A stretch of DNA of 61,772 bases from Candidatus Rifleibacteriota bacterium (GTDB lineage Bacteria; Riflebacteria; Ozemobacteria; Ozemobacterales; Ozemobacteraceae). The notes under the pieces were generated by a model, which worked only from the letters and a program-made list of their open reading frames with translations, had not been told where the DNA came from and made no database searches. The stretch covers positions 1 through 61,772 of the forward strand of contig JAKJFO010000004.1 in assembly GCA_022704885.1 (NCBI GenBank), given 5' to 3'. The position numbers and the translations under genes are program-made. Of the stretch, positions 27,397 through 34,541 are shown piece after piece (the stretch's first letter is position 1; the number at the start of each line of letters is the position of its first letter).

Positions 27397-28167
27397 ATGA
27401 GAATTCTGGTCTGTAATGATGATGGAATAAATGCACCCGGTATCACCGCTCTTGCCGCCGAACTCTGCGGCCTGGGCCAGGTCGTCGTAGTCGCGCCTGA
27501 TTCAGAGAGAAGCGCCGCCAGCAATTCGCTGACTCTTGCGCATCCGTTGCGGGTTCGCGAAATTTCTTTTCCGGCGCCGGTAGAAAAGGCCTATGCAGTT
27601 TCAGGCACGCCGGCAGACTGTGCTAAAATAGGTCTTTCCACTCTTCTTCCGGAAAAACCTGATATCGTCGTTTCTGGCATCAACTGCGGGCCTAACATGT
27701 GTGTCGATATTTTTTATTCTGGAACGGTCGCAGCCGCTTTTGAGGGCGCTTTTCGAGGAATTCTGTCGGCAGCGGTATCGCTCGACAGTTATTCACCGCG
27801 GGCTGACTTTTCGGTGGCGGCCAGGTGGGCGGTGCGCTGTATCAAAACACTGGTTGAGGCTAAGGTTGAGCCGGCCAGAGTTTACAATATAAATGTGCCC
27901 TGTCTGCCAGACGCCGAAATTCGTGGCTGCAAGCTCACCAGAACGGGTACAATAGATTATCGCGAAGAATACGATCATCGACATGATCCTTACGGAAGGT
28001 CGTATTACTGGCTTAAGGGGAATCCCGAAATCATCGATCGTAGCCCGGAATGCGATATTGTGACAGTCAAGGCTGGATATGTTTCTATTACACCACTCAG
28101 GCCAGATCTGACTGATATGACAATTTATGCTGCCCTCGATGGAAAAATGACTTTTACGGACCGATGA
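27397..28167 (+). CDS. surE: 5'/3'-nucleotidase SurE
   Basis: A 256-residue survival protein that removes phosphate from nucleoside monophosphates, in stress and nucleotide salvage. The metal site is at the N-terminus (LVCNDDGINAPG), then PDSERSAASN, VSGINCGPN with the catalytic Asn, and YSGTVAAAFEG. GGAGG lies just before the ATG. It overlaps birA by four bases, so the two are co-expressed. Confidence 0.96.
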   Translation: MRILVCNDDGINAPGITALAAELCGLGQVVVVAPDSERSAASNSLTLAHPLRVREISFPAPVEKAYAVSGTPADCAKIGLSTLLPEKPDIVVSGINCGPNMCVDIFYSGTVAAAFEGAFRGILSAAVSLDSYSPRADFSVAARWAVRCIKTLVEAKVEPARVYNINVPCLPDAEIRGCKLTRTGTIDYREEYDHRHDPYGRSYYWLKGNPEIIDRSPECDIVTVKAGYVSITPLRPDLTDMTIYAALDGKMTFTDR

Positions 28168-28940
28168 TTGCTGATTTTGACTGGAATAAGTTTCGTCAGG
28201 CCATGTCGGCTTCGGTTCTCTTTCGTAACCACATAATCAGCTGGACTCGTGAGACGGCCTCAACCAGCGATGATCTCAAACAAGGTTGGGCTGCAGCAGA
28301 AGTCGCTCAGCAGATCAGAATTGCCGATTATCAGACTGCCGGCAGGGGGCAGCACGGCCGACAATGGCACGCGCTGCCAGGGCAGGCGCTGCTGTTTTCA
28401 TTTTCGCTGACAGACTCGCAGAATCGTTTTCCTTTGTCGCTGATTGCCGGACTCGCAGTGTATCGCGCCTTGTTTCAACTGGCTTCGCACGACAGGTCAG
28501 GATTGTGGCTGAAATGGCCAAATGACGTATGGTTTAACCATTGTAAACTCGCCGGAATTCTCTGTGAAGGCTGCTTGATCAAAAACCGTCAGCACTGGAT
28601 TGTTGGTATCGGTATCAATTTATTACCATTGTCTCAATCAAATGTAGAAGCAGCAAGCTTTTCAGAACTATCCGACTGCCATGACCCTCAGAAGATTCTC
28701 TGTGAATTCTTTGCAGTCTTTGAAGACCTTTTGTCGGCTGACGCCGAAATACTGGCTAAAAGCTGGTCGCTGGCCGCTTCTCTTTTCTGGCAGACCAGGT
28801 TTTTGTTTGCTGGTATTGGTGAACCTGATTTTATCGGCTTGCCTGAAGCTGTCGATGCAGATGGCGCTTTGCTGGTCATAGATGATTCAGATAAAAAAAG
28901 CCGCCGACTTTTGTCGGCGACTCTCAAGCCCTTGTTTTAA
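28164..28940 (+). CDS. birA: Biotin-[acetyl-CoA-carboxylase] ligase (class I)
   Basis: Activates biotin to biotinyl-AMP and attaches it to a lysine on carboxylase carrier proteins. The biotin-binding motif is TAGRGQHGRQWHALPG, followed by LWLKWPNDVWFNHCKLAGILCEG with the catalytic lysine region. At 258 residues it lacks the N-terminal helix-turn-helix of repressor-type BirA, so it should not regulate bio genes. Its last 20 codons also encode a minus-strand terminator. It starts inside the surE stop (ATGA). Confidence 0.94.
   Translation: MIADFDWNKFRQAMSASVLFRNHIISWTRETASTSDDLKQGWAAAEVAQQIRIADYQTAGRGQHGRQWHALPGQALLFSFSLTDSQNRFPLSLIAGLAVYRALFQLASHDRSGLWLKWPNDVWFNHCKLAGILCEGCLIKNRQHWIVGIGINLLPLSQSNVEAASFSELSDCHDPQKILCEFFAVFEDLLSADAEILAKSWSLAASLFWQTRFLFAGIGEPDFIGLPEAVDADGALLVIDDSDKKSRRLLSATLKPLF
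28893..28919 (-). terminator. Terminator for the Ser-rich gene, embedded in the birA 3' end
   Basis: Read on the minus strand, the stem GCCGAC, an AAAA loop and GTCGGC are followed by GGC and a seven-base T run. It lies about 25 bases past the stop of the 28944 gene, inside the coding end of birA. On the plus strand the T run is missing, so birA itself is unaffected. Confidence 0.8.
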
Positions 28941-28943
28941 GTT

Positions 28944-31454
28944 TTACTTCTTGACTACAGGCGTTTTAACGCGGTAGCTGAATGGTTTTCCGCCAGATTT
29001 TCCTGAAACCTGAATGTAAGAATCAGTTGAAGCGTTTTTAAAGCTGTAGGCAAATGCTTCGCCCATAGTTCTCAGGTTGCCACCGAATTCTTCGCCGCCA
29101 TCGGCCATTTTGATGTTAACGCTGTCGAATTCGACCTGTTTGCCGAGAACTATGTTGAAGATGATTTCGCTTTCGGCCGGAAGAGTCGTAGCAGTCTGTA
29201 CCGGTTCTTCGGTAAAGTCGAACGACTGATAGATCTTATGAGCCTCAGAGCGTAATCCGACCGAGAGAATGAAGTTGTCTTCTTCTACTGGCGGCTCTTC
29301 TTCCTCTTCGCCGGTTGCTGCGGCAGCGCCAGAAGAGCTTTGTGCCTGGTTTTTGGCAGATGAAGAAACTCCATGGGCAGAAGCGTATTCGTCATAATGT
29401 TCGCCACTGGCATTGGCTCTGTCGCCGGCGGTTTCATCATCGTCGTCATAATTTCCTGACTGGTCGCCACCAGAGTAAGATGATGAGCCTGCGCCGTCGT
29501 CATTTATTCCGTCTTGTCCGTTGTTGGATGTGTAGCCAGAGCCTTCACCAGTAGCGTATTCGCTTCCATCATCGGCTCCGTAGTTGTTGCTATCATCAGA
29601 TGAGCTGCCTTCGTCTGAACCTGTTGTGTCGCTCTGTGAGCTGCCATCGCGTCTGGCGCCGGCGGCAGAATTGCCGCTGTTGGCATAGCTGCCGGTAGAT
29701 TCACTGCTCTGACCGTTGCCTTCCTGGCCGGCGTAGGTAGAGTTGTCACTGCCCGTATTACTTGTAGAGCCGGATTCGGATTGGCCAGAAGAGGAATTTC
29801 CGCTCTCAGATGATCCGTGCTGTGCAGAAGATCCGCTCTGCGAATAGGAACTGCCATCTGAGCTGTCGCTTGAATCACTGCTGCCGGCTGCGCCTTCAGA
29901 ATTCTCAGAAGATGTGCCTGAAGATCCGCTGCTGCCGCCAGATGCTTCGGAACCAGCTGTTGCTGCTGAGGCCGATGAGCCGGAGCCTGAGCCTGAGCCT
30001 GAACCTGATCCTGATCCTGAACCTTCCTGGCCAGATGCTGATGAATCATCGCCAGGATTTGAATAAAGGTCTGAAAGGTCTACCTGTTGTGACTGGCTCT
30101 GGCTCGAATGTGAGTAGCCACCCATGCTGCCGGATGAAGATGTCGATGAACTTGAAGAACTCGATGAGCTCATGCTCGATGATGAAGATCCGTCTGAAGC
30201 TTTTGTGCCGCGCTGATTGTCGATCGTGCGGCTGTCAAATTCTACTTTGGTGACTGGTATTTTAACCTGCATCAGCTTTTTTTTCGGATTGCCCGGTTTA
30301 TCCTTGTCGGTGACGTAAACATTGGCAGAGTAGGCTCCGTCGGATGGTACCCTGAACATGTGGCGATAATTGCCCATTCTTGATGCTGCAACGGGATCGC
30401 GTTCGCCTTCTTCGTCTACGATAACCAGAGATACGTCTTCCGGATTGACATCATCAGAGACTTCTACCGCTATTTTTACGCGGGTATCTTCTGGAATTCT
30501 GAATTTTTCGAGATCGTAATCGCTGGCACTTTCATTATCAGTGTTGCTGGCAAAGATCTCTTCACTGAAATCGGTTGGATGCTGAATTACAAGACGAACT
30601 TTGGGAGGAGGCAGATTGGCTGGAGCCGGGTCGATGCCGGGCGACGTTGGGGCGGCAGCTGTCTGGTTGTCTTTGCCGGGTGTGGCTGGTGTCGCGGGGC
30701 TTGCCGGTGCTGAAGAGCCGCTGCTACCCGGACCAGTCGAAGAAGAGGGTGAACTGGCAGCCGTGTCAGGCTCTTTGCTGCTGCCGGGAGTGCTGCTTGA
30801 ACCGGATGAGGGCTGAGTATCAGGAACTTTTGCAACCTGGGCCGGTTCTGGTTCGTTGCTGGTGGTGGTCGGTTCATTGGCCGGAGTTGCTGGCTTGTCG
30901 GGAGTCTTAGCTGTTGCTGTGGTTGTTTTGGCGTCATCGCCCTCTGCGGCCGGAGTCGGCGTAGTCTTGGCCGGCTTTTCCTTTTTCTTTCCGGTGCCAA
31001 AATCAGCTTCGTTGTATGAATCAGATAATACATATTTGCCGCCAACGTATTTGACGCTCCATTGATAACCGGCACCGCCACCGGCAAAACCGGTTGAATT
31101 AGGGCCGGCGGTGTTGATCATGGTATTTTTAAGGTTGTTGACGCTTGAATTGACTGCATCTTCCATGCTGTCAGCGGCATCGTTGTCTGAGCTTCTCTGC
31201 CCGTCGCTGCTTCCGGTGACCTTGGTGATATCGGGGCTCGAGCCGTCTGCTCCAAGGTCTTTCTGTTGCTGTTCCCATTCTTCCTGGATGTTTTTCATGT
31301 GCTCATCCATTTTTTGCTGGTATTCCTGGGCGCGTCTTTGAGCAGCAGCCTCTGCTTCTTTAAAAGATTCAAATTCAAGGTCTGCGGCATTTGCAGGATA
31401 ATATGCCGCCAGCACCATCACGATCATAAATAGAAACAGCTTGAAATTTTTCAT
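28944..31454 (-). CDS. Secreted Ser/Gly/Asp-rich low-complexity protein
   Basis: An 836-residue protein with a signal peptide (YPANAADLEF). A charged coiled region (about 25-70) precedes a Thr/Pro/Ala-rich linker (about 150-280) and a folded segment (about 285-420; KVRLVIQHPTDFSEE, DVSLVIVDEEG). Then comes a stretch of about 300 residues made mostly of Ser, Gly, Asp, Gln and Asn, with a run of alternating Ser and Gly. A last folded domain of about 110 residues closes the protein (NFILSVGLRSEAHKIYQ). The Ser-Gly run is encoded by a hexamer repeat near 29985-30022 and may vary in length. GGGAG precedes the ATG. A surface or spacer role is an inference. Its terminator lies inside birA. Confidence 0.82.
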   Translation of the reverse strand: MKNFKLFLFMIVMVLAAYYPANAADLEFESFKEAEAAAQRRAQEYQQKMDEHMKNIQEEWEQQQKDLGADGSSPDITKVTGSSDGQRSSDNDAADSMEDAVNSSVNNLKNTMINTAGPNSTGFAGGGAGYQWSVKYVGGKYVLSDSYNEADFGTGKKKEKPAKTTPTPAAEGDDAKTTTATAKTPDKPATPANEPTTTSNEPEPAQVAKVPDTQPSSGSSSTPGSSKEPDTAASSPSSSTGPGSSGSSAPASPATPATPGKDNQTAAAPTSPGIDPAPANLPPPKVRLVIQHPTDFSEEIFASNTDNESASDYDLEKFRIPEDTRVKIAVEVSDDVNPEDVSLVIVDEEGERDPVAASRMGNYRHMFRVPSDGAYSANVYVTDKDKPGNPKKKLMQVKIPVTKVEFDSRTIDNQRGTKASDGSSSSSMSSSSSSSSSTSSSGSMGGYSHSSQSQSQQVDLSDLYSNPGDDSSASGQEGSGSGSGSGSGSGSGSSASAATAGSEASGGSSGSSGTSSENSEGAAGSSDSSDSSDGSSYSQSGSSAQHGSSESGNSSSGQSESGSTSNTGSDNSTYAGQEGNGQSSESTGSYANSGNSAAGARRDGSSQSDTTGSDEGSSSDDSNNYGADDGSEYATGEGSGYTSNNGQDGINDDGAGSSSYSGGDQSGNYDDDDETAGDRANASGEHYDEYASAHGVSSSAKNQAQSSSGAAAATGEEEEEPPVEEDNFILSVGLRSEAHKIYQSFDFTEEPVQTATTLPAESEIIFNIVLGKQVEFDSVNIKMADGGEEFGGNLRTMGEAFAYSFKNASTDSYIQVSGKSGGKPFSYRVKTPVVKK

Positions 31455-31597
31455 ATTCGACTCCCTTGCACCTCACCAGTATAAACCTTTGTACTAATCA
31501 TAGAGCATAATTCAAAAAAATGACAGCCCTGTCTGAGTCAGGATGCGGGCAGACTTGCTGCTCAGAATTTCGCAAACATGCATCAGAACAAAATCTA

Positions 31598-31626
31598 TTG
31601 AACTAAAATTTCTTTTCCTATACATT
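31598..31626 (+). promoter_or_regulatory. Weak promoter candidate for the YvyF-like gene
   Basis: TTGAAC (31598-31603), 17 bases, then TACATT (31621-31626). The -10 matches only four of six bases; TATACA two bases earlier is an alternative with a 15-base spacer. It lies 76 bases before the start of the gene. Confidence 0.3.
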
Positions 31627-31702
31627 AATACGCATAGTCGTGAAGTTTTGTTTCTGTAGAATTTATGTACCCCATATTATTGTATGTCAGGAGATCGAAG
31701 CG

Positions 31703-32071
31703 ATGGCACAGGAATCTAAATTGATTTCTTGCAGAGTTTGCGGCCTTATAATGGTCAAACTGGCGCGAGACGTGTGTCCCAAATGCTTCCAGGAAGAGGA
31801 ACAGCTGTTTCAGAAAGTTAAAAATTTCCTGAAAGCCAACCCCGGTGCGACGTTAGAGGAAGTGGCCAAACACGCTTCCTGTGATATTGAGCATGTAGAA
31901 GCGCTTATTCGTTCCGGGCGCCTGGAAAGAGCCGGTGTTAAAAGAGTGGCCCATCCATGCCAGCTTTGTCAGGCAACCATTTATGATGGCGTAGTTTGTG
32001 CCGAGTGCAAAAAAACGTTGAAAGAACAGGTTAAAAATCTCAGAGACATTTCCAGGCCTGAGAAGAAGTAG
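31703..32071 (+). CDS. YvyF-like zinc-ribbon protein (flagellar-region family)
   Basis: A 122-residue cytoplasmic protein with two zinc-finger-like pairs. The N-terminal CRVCG and DVCPKCF lead into a helix-rich middle (QKVKNFLKANPGATLEEVAK, then RSGRLERAGV), and the C-terminal CQLCQATIYDGVVCAECK closes it. This order matches YvyF, a protein of the Bacillus flagellar flgM region (TIGR03826), and the middle resembles a DNA-binding domain. Here it stands alone, with no flagellar gene nearby. The start ATG 31703 is set by AGGAGA eight bases before it; the frame extends to 31640 without support. Confidence 0.82.
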   Translation: MAQESKLISCRVCGLIMVKLARDVCPKCFQEEEQLFQKVKNFLKANPGATLEEVAKHASCDIEHVEALIRSGRLERAGVKRVAHPCQLCQATIYDGVVCAECKKTLKEQVKNLRDISRPEKK

Positions 32072-32390
32072 ACTCGTCATACTGCCTTATGACTTGTGCC
32101 AGTAGTTTGTCGTCTTAATGCCGCCGGGTATCTGTTTTAAAATTAATGTCGGTATACAGATTGTTGCATTGCCTCTGACTCTGTGCTAGACTTTCTTGGT
32201 TTAGAAACCCGGCATGCGTAAGATGGGCTATTCCTCTTGCCGCATGACAGGTGGCTTTTGTGGGGCGGTGGTCAGCCGAAGGCTGCGACTGCAGGCTTTT
32301 TATCAGCGCGGATGTCTGGTTTGCCAGATTGTGTGCTGTTTTTGGGAGAGTGCCTGAAACGTTATTCTGTATTGATTTTAGGGAGACGGT
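32072..32390 (+). promoter_or_regulatory. 319-base intergenic leader with one good promoter
   Basis: A sigma-70 type promoter lies at 32164-32192 (TTGCAT, 17-base spacer, TAGACT), about 200 bases before the coiled-coil gene. The transcribed leader would be long and contains two small hairpins, CAGCC-GAA-GGCTG near 32272 and TCTGG-TTTG-CCAGA near 32311. I compared it with the cyclic-di-GMP and T-box leaders and saw no match. GGGAGA before 32391 is the ribosome site. It could hold an unrecognised regulatory RNA for the synthetase operon. Confidence 0.5.
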
Positions 32391-34517
32391 ATGAATCTAG
32401 AAAGCAATGGGGAGATCAGTAACGAATTTTTCAAAAAATTGAATCAGCAGATTGTTCAGAAGGACAATCTGATCAAGTTGCTGCAGCTCCAGATCAGAAA
32501 TCTCAAAACACAGCTGGAATCAGGTGGCACAGGCGGTGAAGGCGCCGAAGAGCTTAAACGAGCTCTCGAAGAAAAGTCTGAAGAAGCTGATCGTCTGCTC
32601 TCTGAACTCAATAGTCAGAAAGAGCAGTTCGCTAGCCTTGAACAGCAGAAGAACGATCAGATTAAAACCCTGAGTCAGCTGCTCGAAGAACAGCAGGGCA
32701 GTGCTTCAGCTGAAGTTATCGAAGATCCTCGGGTCAATGAACTGGAAACTCTTGTCTCCAGCCTTCGTGAAGAACTCGAAGCTGAGAAGCAGGCACGCTT
32801 GATTGCCGAAGCTTCTTCAGGAGCCGCAGGTTCAGACGATTCTGCTGCATTGAAACAGGAAATTGAACAGCTGCGCGCTGAACTGGCTTCAGCGTCCGGA
32901 AGCAGTGCCGAGATAGATAGTCTGAAACAGGCCGTTGAAGTCGCCCGCGCCGAACTCGAACAGTCTAACGCTGCCATGCAGCAGATGTCTACGCAACTGC
33001 AGACATCGGGCGCGTCAGAAGCTTCATCGGGCGAGATTATCTCGTATCAGAATAAAATTCAGGAACTCGAGCAGGATGTAGTGAATCTCAAAAATCTGCT
33101 CGCTGAGCGGGCTGAGGTTGATGGCGGTGGAGTTACCGTCGATCAGCTCGAACTTGAGCAGCTGCGGGCGCGTGTTGCCGAACTCGAGGCCGCTGCGTCT
33201 CAGCCTGGTATCAACATCGACGAAGTCGACCGCCTGCGCCAGGAGAGTTCACAGCTGGCTGAAGCCAGGCAAAAACTGGCAAAGCTGCAGCAGGAAGCAG
33301 ATTCTTTTACCGAAACAGCCATGAAAGTTACTGTGCTTGAGTCCGATTGCGCACAGCTGAATGAAAAGCTGGCTGCGCTCGAACTTGAGCGTGAAAAACT
33401 TGCCGCCGAAAATGAAACTTTAAAAGCAGGCGCCAGTGAAGCTCCGGCCGAGGATGTCGGTGCCTATAAACTTGAAATCGTGAAGTTGCGCGAAACCTTG
33501 CAACAGCGCGAAGATGAGCTGGCCAGACTGCGTGTCTCGCTTGAATCGAGACAGGATGAAAGCATGAATGATCCGGCTATCCGTGAGGAAGTTGAACAAC
33601 TGACCCAGCAGGTAGCCGATCAGATGCTCTCCATACAGAATTTTGAAGGTGTTTTGAGCAAAACCCGTGAACAGCTAGAAGCCAAAACTCTCGAAGTCGA
33701 AAATCTCAAGGCAAGACTCGGTGGTAATGAGGTGCCGATCGCCGAGAAAGCCATCAAGGTCGAAGGCGACAACGACATAGTGTCAAGCTTTATCGACTTT
33801 TTCGATGGCCTCGACTCGGTTATTGCCAAGAACCCCGTGCCTGAACTTCAGATGCTGCATCAGAAACTGCTAGATCGTTTGATCATACCAAACCAGATCA
33901 GCTACATGCCGGTAATCGCTGAAGAATACGATTCTCAGAAGCATTATGCTACAGACTACTTCCGGTCTGATAAATTTCCTGAGCGTTGTATCGTATTCGA
34001 AGTCGAAAAGGGCTATCTCAAAGGCGACGCAGTTATTAAAAAGTCCAAGGTCTGGGTGGTGCAGAATCTTTATGACTGCAATGCATGCCATGCTACCCAG
34101 AGCAACCCGGACAGCCGCTTTTGTCACATGTGCGGCTCTAAAATTACTGCTCCCAACGGACTGCCAGTCGACAGTCTGCCCGAATTCGAGCCGACACCGA
34201 TTACCTATCAGCGCTTTGCTGACAGCATGTTGCGCCATGGAGATACCGACAAGGCCAGAGAATATCTGATGGCCGGTCTCGATCTTGACGGCAATTTCGC
34301 GCCGATCATGACAAGACTCGCCGATATTCTCGCGCATGAGTCGAAGTTCGAAGAAGCGCTCGAACTGCTGCAGAAGGCGAATACAATCAAGCCCGATGTC
34401 AAGACCAGAGAAATGATACAGGCCATTGAAACCAAGCTGAATATCTTCAAACAGGCGCAAAGCCTCAAGCTTGCCCCGGAAGAATTTGAAAAGCTGCTGA
34501 ACCTGATTCAAAAGTAA
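32391..34517 (+). CDS. Coiled-coil protein with zinc ribbon and TPR tail
   Basis: A 708-residue cytoplasmic protein. Residues 10-460 form a long coiled coil rich in Glu, Leu and Gln (for example LKQEIEQLRAEL). A folded region follows (about 465-560; IVSSFIDFFDGLDSVIAK), then a four-cysteine zinc ribbon at about 563-582 (CNACHATQSNPDSRFCHMCG). A short TPR-like block ends the protein (DTDKAREYLMAGLDLDGN). GGGAGA precedes the ATG. It lies 24 bases before valS and may be co-transcribed with three tRNA synthetase genes. The partner is unknown; a scaffold joining zinc-binding and TPR contacts is plausible. Confidence 0.82.
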   Translation: MNLESNGEISNEFFKKLNQQIVQKDNLIKLLQLQIRNLKTQLESGGTGGEGAEELKRALEEKSEEADRLLSELNSQKEQFASLEQQKNDQIKTLSQLLEEQQGSASAEVIEDPRVNELETLVSSLREELEAEKQARLIAEASSGAAGSDDSAALKQEIEQLRAELASASGSSAEIDSLKQAVEVARAELEQSNAAMQQMSTQLQTSGASEASSGEIISYQNKIQELEQDVVNLKNLLAERAEVDGGGVTVDQLELEQLRARVAELEAAASQPGINIDEVDRLRQESSQLAEARQKLAKLQQEADSFTETAMKVTVLESDCAQLNEKLAALELEREKLAAENETLKAGASEAPAEDVGAYKLEIVKLRETLQQREDELARLRVSLESRQDESMNDPAIREEVEQLTQQVADQMLSIQNFEGVLSKTREQLEAKTLEVENLKARLGGNEVPIAEKAIKVEGDNDIVSSFIDFFDGLDSVIAKNPVPELQMLHQKLLDRLIIPNQISYMPVIAEEYDSQKHYATDYFRSDKFPERCIVFEVEKGYLKGDAVIKKSKVWVVQNLYDCNACHATQSNPDSRFCHMCGSKITAPNGLPVDSLPEFEPTPITYQRFADSMLRHGDTDKAREYLMAGLDLDGNFAPIMTRLADILAHESKFEEALELLQKANTIKPDVKTREMIQAIETKLNIFKQAQSLKLAPEEFEKLLNLIQK

Positions 34518-34541
34518 CACTCACCACAACAGGAACCAATT

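Noticed and set aside
29504..30049. 181-codon minus-strand frame rich in Gln and Ala
   Set aside because: An out-of-frame reading of the Ser-rich gene's repeat; no signal or ribosome site.
32193..32390. Possible riboswitch or T-box before the coiled-coil and synthetase genes
   Set aside because: No cyclic-di-GMP, SAM or T-box consensus could be matched; only two short hairpins are visible.
32237..32422. 61-codon plus-strand frame overlapping the start of the coiled-coil gene
   Set aside because: TTG start without a ribosome site, no domain and it crosses the well-supported start at 32391.
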